64,000 nt of DNA, from the NCBI RefSeq assembly GCF_964355755.1, contig NC_092674.1, positions 25,384,001 to 25,448,000 on the forward strand, read 5' to 3'. The position numbers were made by a program, and so were the translations under genes. Position 1 is the first letter of the stretch. Every line of letters begins with the position of its first letter. Positions 1 through 10,376 of the stretch are shown here, in pieces. This DNA comes from Antedon mediterranea (Eukaryota > Echinodermata > Crinoidea > Comatulida > Antedonidae). A model generated the notes under the pieces. It was not told the origin of the DNA. It was given only the letters and a program-made list of their open reading frames with translations, and made no database searches.

Positions 1-157
1 AGCAATACATTCTGCGAGGCGTTTGAATTCGATGCTCCTAGCTAGGAAGGCCTATGCTGTTCCACCAGAGCTAAGCGATTCAGAAGGGCCCACGCCGCAA
101 GACACGGGAAGGGGAGAGGGATACTGTCGTTCATCGTCTTCGCGCAAGGGCTCGTAA
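1..157 (+). CDS. 56-codon ORF with mitochondrial-presequence-like N-terminus, unit A copy (5' end cut)
   Basis: Only the last 52 codons are inside the window; the stop is at 155-157 and AATAAA follows within a few bases. It is the same ORF as at 13409-13579 and 28015-28185. Compared with B it has Arg for Gly in the GGGEG stretch. I do not recognise the protein. The N-terminus (seen complete in B and C) is Arg-rich, without acidic residues and potentially amphipathic, like a mitochondrial presequence; the rest is Gly/Ser-rich. It may also be a first exon of a larger gene. Confidence 0.4.
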   Translation, partial: AIHSARRLNSMLLARKAYAVPPELSDSEGPTPQDTGRGEGYCRSSSSRKGS

Positions 158-552
158 CTAATAAAGCGGCTATGTTGACTGTATATGATTTTGCGCTCTA
201 GCGAACACAAGATATATTCATCGTCCTCCCCTAACCGTCGTTAGTTAAAAGTCCTTTAAAGTGAGGTGGACGACCCAAGGTGAAATGCGCTGGTGACGTT
301 CGGGAAGTTTAAAGGCAAGGAGAGAGGGAGGGGCGATGAAACCGAAAATAAGTATAAAGTGTAAATAAAAATAATGTTCAAAACAACATTTTATCACAAG
401 TTTTATGTAAATTCATAAATTACATTTTGTTCAACTTTTTATATATTCTGTACACATATAGGCCTAGTACTATGGGTTTGAATGGTGGATCTTATGAATA
501 ATAAAGCTGTTTGTGATTTTAAAATTAATAATATTGATTTATTTTCACTTAC
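158..552. other. Spacer between 56-codon ORF and exon 3 of gene A
   Basis: AT-rich sequence with a G-rich patch near 320-340 and AATAAA-like words near 160 and 365. The same sequence occurs at 13580-13974 and 28186-28578. No further coding signal seen. Confidence 0.5.
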
Positions 553-700
553 CAACGTATACGATTTCTGAAGAATTTGGGGTGCAGTCCTTCCGACCCC
601 AATGAGTATACTCAGCATAATTGTTAAAGTTAGTTGTAAAAGCTGTAAATATTAAATTACATTATATTTATGACAGATATTCCTTCATATCATTACTCTT

Positions 701-927
701 AAAGATATTATTGTCCCCCTCAAAAAATAATTCTTAACAAAATGTTTGTTGAATGTCCCATTTTAATGCAACATAATAGTTATCCACTTTGACCAAAAAT
801 TTGATCGGGAAAAAAATGCATTTACTTGAAAAAAAAACTGGTTTAAAGCAAAATTTTTTTTCTATTTGTTTTCTACTTATTTTAATTAATCTTAATTTTT
901 CATGTTTTTGGGGACAATACATCTTTA
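701..927. mobile_element. Small DNA transposon (MITE), intron 2 of gene A
   Basis: Ends are inverted: TAAAGATATTATTGTCCCC on the left and GGGGACAATACATCTTTA on the right. Unit C lacks it at the equivalent position near 28730, leaving a TTA-containing empty site. Unit B has it at 14123-14349. Confidence 0.7.
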
Positions 928-1302
928 GGGATGTAATTGTGAAATAGAAATATAACTGTAAATTTGTTACCAAATGTAATGCGAAATTTGACCAACCACA
1001 ATCTCGCCCCCACCCCCCAACCCAGTGTGAGAAAAACTAAACAGCTATTACGAGTTAGATGTGAACATCCACTCTGGGAAGAAGACATTCCTTGGATGTA
1101 CCGTAACGTCGATATTGAAGAACTCTTCTTCTTTCAGGGCTCAAATCTTAGTTACTTTAAACGCATTGGAACGATATAGAGTCATATGTTATCCCATCAG
1201 ATCCTACGCAATACACTCTAGGGTAAGAGTTGAAAGACAGAATTTTTGCTGGATGGGGGAACTTGGTGGCCCCCAGCCTCCAGATCTGCTTCTGTAATAA
1301 TT

Positions 1303-2825
1303 TACCTCCGCCAAGGAGGTATATGTAATCGATCGCGTGTGTTTGTTACTTGGCAAAAAAGAATTTTGCCAAGTATAGTATTTACTTTGTTTGTGTGTAT
1401 GTTTGTTTGTTACTTGGCAAAAAGAATTTTGCCAAGTATAGTATTTTTTTGGTGTAGATAGGTAGCCTATATATTTCAGACCAGTCGACTGGCAGGGGCA
1501 CCGCAAATCGGCACAGCTTCAAGACACTCCTCGACCATTATTCTGGTCAATCTTGATTTTAAAAAGGTCATTTTTTGCAATGGCGGGATTGTTTATATTA
1601 AAAAATTATTTAAACAAAATTATTAACCCCAGCAAGATTTTAACATGTAAAGCTAATACATAAAGCAAAAAAATGTATCTTTCAACATGCTCCCAATCAG
1701 TGGATATATTTTGCCAAGTACTTCACTCCGTTTCTGAGTGCTTTCATTTGTTTGTTTGCACGGTAGCGCCTACAGTATTCAAGTTATCGTTCTGGATTTT
1801 TGGGTGTAGATAGGTACATACTTTCAGACCATGCCTAATGAAAATCAATAAAATTGGTTTATCAATAACTTCACAAATAACAAAAATGATATTATTTTCA
1901 GACCGGCTAGAAGTGTTAAAAGATAGGAGACCATTTTCAAAATCCGGTAAGAAGTCTTAAAGTAATACGTAAAATAAAATTATATTTTCTCGAGAACTAC
2001 TTGTCCAAAAAAAACTCATTTTGGACAAGAGGCAAGGGTTATAATTTGTGATTTGTAATCTTAAAACAATTTTTTAATGTACCGGCTTTTTCATACGAGT
2101 AGTTTAAAAAACCTATTTCTTTTCAAATTCACCCGTTTGTTTTTGGCGTTGCTGTTCTATTGTTATTCAAATTAAACTATTTTTAGTTGATAATTAGTTT
2201 TTTTAGTACCAGCCTGTTTCCTTACTTATTTCATTCTGTACATATGTATATACTTACAAAACATGCCTATTGATTTTCAGGAAAATTGATATATTGGTCA
2301 TGTCACAAAAGCTTATCTTCAGTACGATATATTAAATACCACGCATTCTGTCTTCTTTTAACATGGACATATTCTTTGATATGGACCAAAATTAGTCGAT
2401 TGGTCAAGAGGTTAAGCTTACTACATGGGTTAAGGCGGAGGCGCCGAAAATCGGCATAGCTTAAGATACTCCTCGATCATTATTCTGGTCAATCTTGATT
2501 TTAGAAAGGTCATTGTTGCAATGCCGGAATTGTTTGTATCAAGAAATTATGTAAACAAATTATTAACCCCAGCAGGATTTTAACCATGTAAAGCTAATAC
2601 ATAAAGCAAAAAATGTATTGTTAGTGCTATTGTTAGTCAACTGAAAGGCTTGTTATATAACCATTACACCAAACTCGCATACACATGCTCTGAGTGAAAT
2701 TAGCCTAAATCAAACAGCATTAACACACACACAAACTTATATATATTTATATTTTCCCGGAGAAATCTTATGTAGGAGAATTTTACAGTAGGCGGAGGTA
2801 TGCGCTCTCGGGTGGATTTCTAGTT
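1303..2825. mobile_element. DNA repeat with CCTCCGCC/GGCGGAGG ends, unit A
   Basis: Begins TTTACCTCCGCCAAGGAGGT and ends with GGCGGAGGTATGCGCTCT...TTTCTAGTT. Unit C at about 28955 has the uninterrupted flanks (TAATAATTGTGTAATA), so the insertion is directly seen. Inside are copies of a self-complementary motif, ACTTGGCAAAA...TTTTGCCAAGT (about 1348-1440), and repeated 'GTGTAGATAGGT' segments. No transposase ORF. From memory these end sequences recur in repeats of many aquatic animals. Confidence 0.7.
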
Positions 2826-3570
2826 GTGTAATAGTTTTGATAACTTATTAATGTTGTATTAGTTTAGAGCAAATCACGTCACATAACGTATCCACACTTA
2901 GAATTTTTAAGAGGTTATGATTTTCAGGCGTCCAAGTGATTGTAAAATAGGATATTCTCAGTGTAGAAATGGTTGATGAGAATAACAAACAGCACGCGGT
3001 CTAAAACTCGATAACTAATTGAAAATGATATATTTTTTGTAATTATTAAGAGCAATGTCACAATTAGATAATTTTTATTGTCTAAAAAAAACATAAATCA
3101 ACACACAATCACAATACGCTTACCTTTGTCACCGAAAATGAAATTCCAGATTACTCCGTCATTGTTTTTAGAGGCCTTTATAATAATACAAAATATTATG
3201 ATTAGTTTAATTCTTCACCATCCATAAGATAATTGATTTCAAGTATACATAAATTTGTCTTTTCAAAACTTTAATTAACGACTAACCGTGGCCTTATTAC
3301 AAAGCTAAATCAAAACAAGAGTTTTCGGGCTAGAGCAAAACTATTATCATCAGTGCAAGTTAGAGTACTTGGACAAAGTAGATAGTATAAATAGACAAGC
3401 GCTGCTTGAGTGGACTTGAATAATTATAATAAAAAAGAGTTAATAAAAAGTCTTAATCTTGATTAAAATTCTTACCTTGGCTTCGGTTAGCAAAATCAGG
3501 CAATTTTCTTGTTGGTTCTTGGTTTGTACACCTTTAAAGCTGATGTAATGAAAATGTAAAACGTATTCTG

Positions 3571-3578
3571 TTTTTATA
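3571..3578 (-). promoter_or_regulatory. TATA box, gene A
   Basis: TATAAAAA on the minus strand about 70 bp upstream of the retained part of exon 1. Identical in gene B. Confidence 0.6.
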
Positions 3579-3839
3579 GGCCTACTAACAGCAGGTGCGC
3601 GGTCAGTAATTGGTGCTAGGTGTTGCAAAATAAATAAAATCATATTTCTAATAATATTGAAAATTAGTGTTCAAATAATATTTCTAATTAAAAACTAATC
3701 TGATTTAGTTCTTGAATACAAAAATGTGTACTGTTCCAGTTACATAATATAGTGTGTGTTTTGAAAGGTGTCCAAATTTCGTTTTTCCTCGAATATTTAC
3801 TATTCAAATCTTAAAAATTTCACTCTAATTGGTTGAGTA

Positions 3840-4213
3840 TTACTTTCCCGGAATTACTAGGGTCTAGAATACTAGTTCTTTTTCTGTTGGTACTCTTTTT
3901 GATATTCGTCGATGCAGAACAGAATCTTCTTTTCAATCATAATAATATATCCCACTTGTCACCAGAATCTGGAATAACTTACCCGGTGAAATTCGCAACA
4001 AGATATTTCTGTTAGTTAGTTAAACTATCTCAGTACTTATTTTTTAAATAGTTTTGATGATGCTTTAATTGTAAAATGTAATTTTGATGTGCTCTTTTCT
4101 GGGTTGACCAAATAGCATAGATGTTTAGCACCTGTTTGGTCTTTCCTTGCCGTTTATATTTTGTTTGTTTTTTCTATGTATGGCAGAAACTGAATAAAAT
4201 TAAAAAATAAATA
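3840..4213 (+). mobile_element. LINE 3'-end fragment, unit A
   Basis: A plus-strand frame near 3950-4015 reads RIWNNLPGEIRNKIF before a stop, the usual C-terminal sequence of non-LTR reverse transcriptases. An AT-rich 3'UTR and a (TAAA)-rich end near 4190-4213 follow. Also at 17640-18046 and 31140-31592, so it predates the three units. Confidence 0.6.
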
Positions 4214-5107
4214 AAATATTTGGGAACATCACTACCATATGGGTACATCACACTTGTTTGTCAAACTAGTTTGATAGTGTATTAGACGGAGCTTTATAAG
4301 CTTAAAATTTTTTTCTTCACAGTGATATACCGTAATATATAAACGGTAATTAAGTAATGTTCATACCATCAATGTCTCATTAAATAATACCGTATCATTT
4401 ACATCGCAGACGTTTGTACTAATTCAGTAACCAGTGATGAATTGATAAAGTTTTGCATAAGAAGCATTTAAAATGTTTTAAATAAGCGTGTTTCCACCTG
4501 AAATTTCATCAGAACAGAAATTACATAGGATACATAATCACAAAAATGTGATTGAAACATTATAAAAATCTTAAAATGTAAAAAAAAACACAAAAAACTG
4601 TATTAATAAAATATGTATTTTCTAAAATGGTGTCGCTCTGCTCTTTGAGATGCGCAAACGCAATTTTTTATGATTTTTGGAAGGGTTGATTACAGTATGT
4701 CAAACCTTTTCTGACTAAGGTTATACCACATCAGATTAACCATGGAACATTTCACTCATCCCTGTACCAAAGATTGTATAGCGCCGCTATACAATCTTTG
4801 CTTTAACCTTGTTATTTTATTATCTGTACTCAAAGTAACAAGTTTGTTCAAAAACACATTGCTTTCTTCTGTGATGTTTAGATCACCCGGTTTCTAGGTA
4901 CTGTATGTTGTGAATAAACAGTAATTAAAATGTGAATAATTGTAATGATCATGGCATCTGTGATACCGTGAAAACTGCCAAAGTGGCTATGGATGAATGC
5001 AAATTCCAATGAGGCCTTTTTAACTGTTTGCATGTCAGTGTACTGTTATTGAACTGATATAGCCTTAGCCTTGAATATACAAACGACTGAACAACAACAA
5101 CAAATTA
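4214..5107. other. AT-rich flank of unit A without genes
   Basis: No coding signal. Contains the 31-bp palindrome at 4769-4799. The equivalents are 18047-18920 in B and 31593-32660 in C. Confidence 0.5.
4769..4799. repeat. 31-bp near-perfect palindrome, unit A
   Basis: AAAGATTGTATAGCG, one central base, then its exact reverse complement. Unit B has it at 18573-18603. Unit C lacks it (flanks join near 32363), so it behaves like a tiny insertion or foldback remnant. Confidence 0.7.
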
Positions 5108-5710
5108 CCGTAACACCTCGAAAAGAAGCCCGTTTTTTTATTGCTCTTAGGTGGGCTTCTTTTCGAGATAGGCTTCTTTTCGAAAGTACTTTTGCAAACT
5201 GTAGAGGGGGCTTCTTTTCGAAATGAATGCTGTAAATTTTGTGAATTTCTACTACAAACTATAATATGACTTTTGAGACATTTTTTCAACCATGAAATTA
5301 TGTTTAATATACCAATTAAAAAACAATATAAAAAGCAAAAAACAGTCCTATGATTCACCGTCAAATACACTCATTTCGTTATCATCGTCATAAATGTATG
5401 ATAAACACGATCATACATATTAATTATTATCATCAGTCTTCATCAGAAGTATCTGGCATTAAATTATCCTACTACAGTAACTCTTAATGTTTGTATTGTT
5501 TATTTCTGTTCCTTTGACTCAGTTAATGAACCTATATTGTAGTCTATCTCGAAAAGAAGCCCATACTATCTTGAAAAGAAGCCCAGGGGCTTCATTTCGA
5601 GATGGGCTTCTATTCGAGAGTACTTTTGCAAACTGTAGAGGGGGGGCTTCTTTTCGAGATGGGCTTCTTTTTGAGGTTAAGCCCATGGGCTTCTTTTCGA
5701 GGTTTTACGG
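5108..5710. mobile_element. MITE with TA target duplication, unit A
   Basis: Terminal inverted repeats CCGTAACACCTCGAAAAGAA and the complement of TTCTTTTCGAGGTTTTACGG, flanked by TA on both sides. Unit C keeps the empty TA site near 32661. Multiple internal copies of GGGCTTCTTTTCGAG in both orientations form subterminal repeats. TA duplication suggests a Tc1/mariner-type source. No transposase. Confidence 0.8.
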
Positions 5711-7157
5711 TATACGAATAATGAACGAATAATTAATGTTTCTCTGAAAGGCTTACTTGCGAAAAGTAGGTAAGCGGGGCCGTTGTACAGCGGTCTTTAA
5801 TTGGAGAGAGTCTTTAACTTGATGGAGACACTGTATTTGGGAATATCACTACCATATTTGGGTACTTTTTTGTCAAACTAGTTTGATAGTGTAGACGGAG
5901 CTTTATAAGCTTAGAATTTTGTTTTCTTCATAGTGATACTGAGTTTTTTTCTAAACGGTAATTATGTAATTGTCATATCATAATGTCTCATTTAATAAAA
6001 CCGTACTTCACCCGGTTTCTAAGTACTGTATGTTGTGAATAAACACAATAATTAAAATGTGAATAATTGTAATAATCGTGGCATCTGTGATACCGCGAAA
6101 ACTGCCAAGGTAGGTAAGCGGGGCCGCGGTACAGTGGTCTTTTATGGGAGGGAGTCTTTAACTTGAGGGAGACAATTTATTTTTAGTCGTATACAACGCA
6201 ACATATGTCGGTCTGTTGGTCGGTCGGTCAGTAAACACTAATTCAAATTTGAGCCCGCGACTGCAGCCATGTACAGTATATGGCCTTGTTTAAGCACGTG
6301 AAAGAAAACAAAGTCAAGTGGATAGAATGAATGCAAATACAAATGATGCCTTTTAAACTTTCCGCGTGCCAATATTTATTGAACTTATATAACCCTAAAT
6401 TATTTTAAATATACAAACTTCTGAACAACCACAACAAATTTAAGAAAATATTATTGGTTTATTATTTCAACCAATATTTACTTTTGTACCAAAATAACAT
6501 GCATCATATTTGTTTGGCCAAATTGCAAGAATCGCGACCCTAGTAATGGCGCCAATTCCGTGAAAGTAATTTTAGATTTATTTTGAATAGTAAATATTCG
6601 AGGAAAACTAAAATTTGGTCACCTTTCAAAACACACACTATATTATGTAACTGGAACAGTACACATTTTCGTATTCAATAACAAAACTAAATCAGATATA
6701 CGTTTTAATTATAAATATTAGAGTAGGCCTATTCAAACTTCTAACAAATCAGAAAAAACTAATTTGTGCGTGTATAGGTGTATTATTTCAACCGATATTA
6801 ACTTTTGTACCAAAATAACATGCATCATTATTTTGGGCCAAATTCCAAGAACTACGACCCTAGTAAAGGCGCCGATTCCGAGAAAGTAATACACAACCAA
6901 TTAGAGTGAAATTTTAGATTTGATTTGAATAGTAAATATTTGAGGAAATCAAACATTTGGAATTGGAATTATGGCACAAAGGTGCATGAACCATGTTTTA
7001 TCTGCCACGTTTCAAAACAAATATTCAAAGTATTCAATAACAAAACTCAGATACGTTTTAATTATAAATGTTAGAGTAGTATAATAAGTAGTATTAGTTT
7101 CAATATAATTATATTCGACAGGCTATACAGGGCCTTCAGTATACTTGTTTCTTTCTT
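5711..7157. other. AT-rich flank of unit A
   Basis: No gene seen. An internal direct duplication is present: 'GTAGGTAAGCGGGGCCG...TTTAACTTGA' near 5766-5826 and 6111-6175. A dispersed repeat with GTCGGTCGGTCAG and GCGACTGCAGCCATGTA lies at about 6190-6300, and related AT-rich blocks at 6440-6610 and 6770-6960 repeat each other. Confidence 0.5.
6190..6300 (+). repeat. Dispersed repeat with CGGTCGGTC and CTGCAGCCATGTA
   Basis: The same family occurs near 19998-20105, 32945-33060 and 51435-51500 (plus) and 60070-60190 (minus, the most complete copy). Confidence 0.55.
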
Positions 7158-7375
7158 AAGCGTGGTTCCCACTAGAACGCAACGCAACGTAACGCAGCGA
7201 CGTATCGACGCAAAGTGTTGTATTGCGTAATCACAAGTGGGAACTGACATGCAACAGTGCTGGAAACATCGCAGGTTTGATTTCACGCAGGCGGGGGCAA
7301 GCACAATTATTGGAAGGGAATTTTCTTACGTTGCGTAGGTTGCGTTACGTTGCGTCGCTAGTGGGAACCACGCTT
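7158..7375. mobile_element. MITE with AAGCGTGGTTCCCACTAG ends, unit A
   Basis: Terminal inverted repeats AAGCGTGGTTCCCACTAG and CTAGTGGGAACCACGCTT; GC-richer than its flanks. Other copies: 22615-22814 (right end lost), 32095-32307 and 53547-53774, and one end at 54845. Confidence 0.8.
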
Positions 7376-7479
7376 TACTGGAAAAACAATGAAAAGACGT
7401 CGTCGATAATGAGGTGGTGCACACATTTGAGAGAGAGATAACGTATACTGTAGGCATAAAATTGACCATGTGTATCATA

Positions 7480-7616
7480 CTTTTACCTTTTTATTACTTA
7501 TTGGTAATTGTCCGCCAATCAATATAAACACTGTGTTTCTTCTTCCTCTATTGGTCATCCCATTCCGAAATTTTGAAGCAATAAGAAAAATGGCCTATGC
7601 TCAAGACAGTTGTTAT
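7480..7616 (+). promoter_or_regulatory. CCAAT-rich promoter-like block and possible first exon of the basic-protein gene
   Basis: Three CCAAT boxes in both orientations (near 7500, 7515 and 7550) precede an ATG in strong context (AAAATGG) at 7590. Nine codons (MAYAQDSCY) run to a weak GT donor after 7616 in phase 0, which would join exon 8380-8551 in frame. In unit B the donor GT reads GG. Without this splice the ORF is 21 codons. The link to the downstream exons is inference. Confidence 0.35.
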
Positions 7617-7765
7617 GTGCACAATAAATTAAAATACGATGAAAGTTCTTTCTAAATTGGTCAACTTTATTAATGCCATAGCTTGAGCGCCTTTCACCGA
7701 TCGAGCGACTTTCTATGAGAAGAAGAAGTCGTGTCACATAAGAATATAATAAACGGCTCTGATTG

Positions 7766-7886
7766 TTAAGCTTTGGTTCCCACTAGGGCGTACCGCGTAA
7801 TTTTACCAATCACAAGCTATGGATAATCCAAACTGATGCTTGTCATGGTCAACTCGCTTGCGTTGTCTAGTGGGAACCAAGCTTTA
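7766..7886. mobile_element. MITE with AAGCTTTGGTTCCCACTAG ends, unit A
   Basis: About 120 bp with inverted ends AAGCTTTGGTTCCCACTAG and CTAGTGGGAACCAAGCTT. Related in its tip to the 7158 family. Copy in B at 23194-23315. Confidence 0.75.
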
Positions 7887-8343
7887 GCGCTATCTGCCAT
7901 TCATTTTAATACTGCACGCCTTTATATTGGGACCGGTGATATTTATTTCCGTACACAAGTCCTCCTCATGAAACATCACAAAATAAACATGAATATTCAT
8001 TAGTCATATCCATATCCAAGGTGTGATGTAAGAATTGAGCTAACTACAATTCGCTAATGCGAACAATGCTTTCTGTTGAGCCGTCTGTTTTTGTCGAATC
8101 GATTAGACAAATCCCATGAGCAACTTATTTTTACTTTATGGTGATAATAGTGAGAGAGATTATTTAGAGGGTTAGGTTTTAGTTATATTTAGGAAGTAGT
8201 TCGGCTATCTTTCACATAAGTGGTCCCCAACTTATGTACGAAAAAAAAATCACGACCCGTAATTCAACTGTGTTTCACGTACAGTAAGCCTTATGCGAAA
8301 TTTTGTAACTAGACTGGAGAGATTTGAATGAAACCTAGCCACA

Positions 8344-9455
8344 ATGACCCTAACTCATGATTTTGTTTTCACGAAACAGTATGCTAAGACAGTACCGAAA
8401 CCATCAGTAAAATCAAGCATTTCGAGAAGAAACGTAACTGATGTTTCCCATGAAGATGAGAGTGTTTGGCCATTTTCAACGAATGGAAACATGTCGTCGA
8501 ATTCTTCCATATTCCCGTACAACGGTTGTAGCAGTGAACGACGGTATCAAGGTATATGCATGTACATACAACTGATTTCGAAAAAAGTAAAACGCAATGG
8601 CTGATGTAAAACGGAATTTGAATCATAATATAAACTTGTTGTATATATAGCATGATAATTTAAATTTTCCAGATCAACCTAACGTTTTAAGCAATACTGG
8701 GTTATCGCCTGTAATGTTATCTGGTAATCGTTACAAACAGTATCAAAGACCTAGTCCAGGATTCGCTGTAGCACCACGTCTGCGTCTGCCAAAGAAACCA
8801 GTACCACAACCTAAAGGAGCCAGGTCAATGCCTGGCTCTTCAATTATTCGTTATAACAGACAGCGAGGTGGTCACCCACAGTTAAGGTGAGTTTCAGTAC
8901 AAGCATGTACCTTTAACTGTCATGAAACACGTATAGAACGCCGTTACTTCCTTCTTCGGCTCTTTTACCATTACGTTCGGCACTTTCACCATTTCATACG
9001 GCTCTGGTAAAAGAGCCGTATAAAATGATGACAGAGCCAAATGGTAAAGGGCCGAATAGTAAACGAGCCGAATAAGGCAGTAACGGCGTTCCATAGACAC
9101 GTCTGAGACTGCAGATGACCAATAAGCATAACACAATGTCTAAAATAAAATCATTGGTCGTCGAAAAAACAATAAAAATGCATAATTACAACCTGTTTAG
9201 TTACCATAGGCATAATATTAAAAGGATGCTGATCAGTATTTTTATTTAAACAGCCGGTCACTGCCAACTCAAACAATCACGACGCCCAGGTCACATTGTA
9301 GAACTAGTACAAACTCTTCTGATGGCTTCCAAGAAGGCAGGCTTCAAAGTCGATTACCCGCTCGGCGCGAAAGGCTTTTGTCAGCAAGGGAACCCCACAA
9401 CGAAGGTCCAAGGATAGTATATACTTTTGGAAATATGCAAGTGTATGAAGACTGA
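8344..9455 (+). CDS. Unrecognised basic protein gene, unit A copy (3 exons visible, intact)
   Basis: Exons 8380-8551 (ending phase 1), 8673-8886 (ending phase 2) and 9254-9455 join into one frame with TGA at 9453-9455. Splice sites are ACAG, CCAG and ACAG acceptors and AG|GTATAT and AG|GTGAGT donors. From the first acceptor this is 195 codons; ATG 8344 is in frame without splicing and would give 207 aa. The protein is rich in Arg, Ser and Pro, with a central basic stretch (LRLPKKPVPQPKG) and an Arg-rich C-terminal third ending GNMQVYED. No domain, signal peptide or membrane segment seen. The unit B copy is broken by three lesions, which helps show the reading frame here is real. Intron 2 holds a foldback element (8935-9092), and a transposon begins 10 bp after the stop. 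Function unknown. Confidence 0.65.
8935..9092. mobile_element. Foldback MITE in intron of the basic-protein gene, unit A
   Basis: About 158 bp that folds on itself: AGAACGCCGTTACT at the left, AGTAACGGCGTTCC at the right, with repeated GGCTC...GAGCC motifs inside. ATAG sits beside both ends. Unit B copy at 24976-25133. Confidence 0.75.
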
Positions 9456-9464
9456 AGGCCATTT

Positions 9465-10368
9465 GGCGCTAGTTCCGTTTCGCACCTGTTTTTATTTCGA
9501 CTTCCTTTTGACTCCAAATTGTTAAGCAACTTATTGTGAATACCACACCTTAAAATTGGGCCTCATAAGTACTTTTATGAAGAAGAATCACACAAAAAGT
9601 AACAAATAAATCCTTAAATTGATGATTTTACAGACATGTTTCTCGCATGCCGTTCGCCGCGAATTTAGCATACTCGAAGTTCAATATTTTCGTTTCTATG
9701 GAGCGCCAAAAGAGCAACAACAATAGATGGTTAAAACCTCAGTGGAATGCGTCTTCTTTTAATGCATTTATTATTGAAATACACGTTTAATTTTAATATA
9801 TTTTGTCAATAAAAATGCTGTAACATTTTACTGCTAATAATTTGCTGTTTTCAAATAGCAACCAACCCTAGGCCTAAGAGTAAGACTAAGACTAAGAGGC
9901 ACATTATTTAGATTAAGGTATAGGCCTACCCCTACAGTACATGTAATATGATGATGAATTTGTCGATTTTTATTCCTAAAAGCTCCTGCAAAAACCATGT
10001 ACAGTATCAACAGTAATATTTTTGTTGCATTGACATTGACAAAATATGATAAAATTGAACGTAATTTTCACCAATAAATGCATTAAATTTACGAAATTTA
10101 CTGAGTTTTTAGCCCTCTATTATGATTGCTCTTTTGGCGCTCCATAGAAGCAACAACATTGAACATGGAGTATGCGAAATTCACGAACCGATGTGCGAGA
10201 AACACGTCTGTAAATTCATCAATTTAAAGGATTTACTTTTTACTTTTTGTGTGATCTCCTTCGTAAAAGTATTTTTGAGGCCTAATTCTAAGGTGTGGTA
10301 CTCACGATAAAGTTACTTAACCAATTTTGAGTCGAAATAAACGACAGGTGCGAAACGGAACTAGCGCC
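9465..10368. mobile_element. Foldback DNA transposon with 8-bp target duplication, only in unit A
   Basis: Inverted ends GGCGCTAGTTCCGTTTCGCA and its complement at 10349-10368, flanked by direct GGCCATTT at 9457-9464 and 10369-10376. Unit B has one GGCCATTT and no element near 25502-25509. The inverted similarity reaches roughly 270 bp inward on each side. The 8-bp duplication is typical of hAT elements; no transposase, so non-autonomous. Confidence 0.85.
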
Positions 10369-10376
10369 GGCCATTT

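Larger units (their letters stand above)
553..3503 (-). pseudogene. Short-chain collagen C4-like gene A, partial, start codon deleted
   Basis: Three minus-strand exons are visible: 3476-3503 (end of the signal peptide, LILLTEAK), 3124-3175 (phase 0 to 1, with VIWNFIFG) and 553-642 (phase 1 to 1, with YTHWGRKDC and SSEIVYVG). The last exon lies off the left edge. Compared with gene B, 34 nt including the ATG and the first part of the signal peptide are deleted near 3503. No other ATG lies between the TATA box at 3571-3578 and the retained part, so normal translation is lost unless a start further upstream is used; an ORF beginning at 3643 is open into it. Intron 2 (643-3123) holds two transposons. 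The family is known as secreted, spongin-related matrix protein; here it is probably a recent pseudogene. Confidence 0.75.

Noticed and set aside
3440-3643. Full-length minus ORF starting MILFILQH as the true N-terminus of gene A
   Set aside because: It spans the TATA box and the equivalent frame differs in genes B and C, where the signal peptide starts at an internal ATG.
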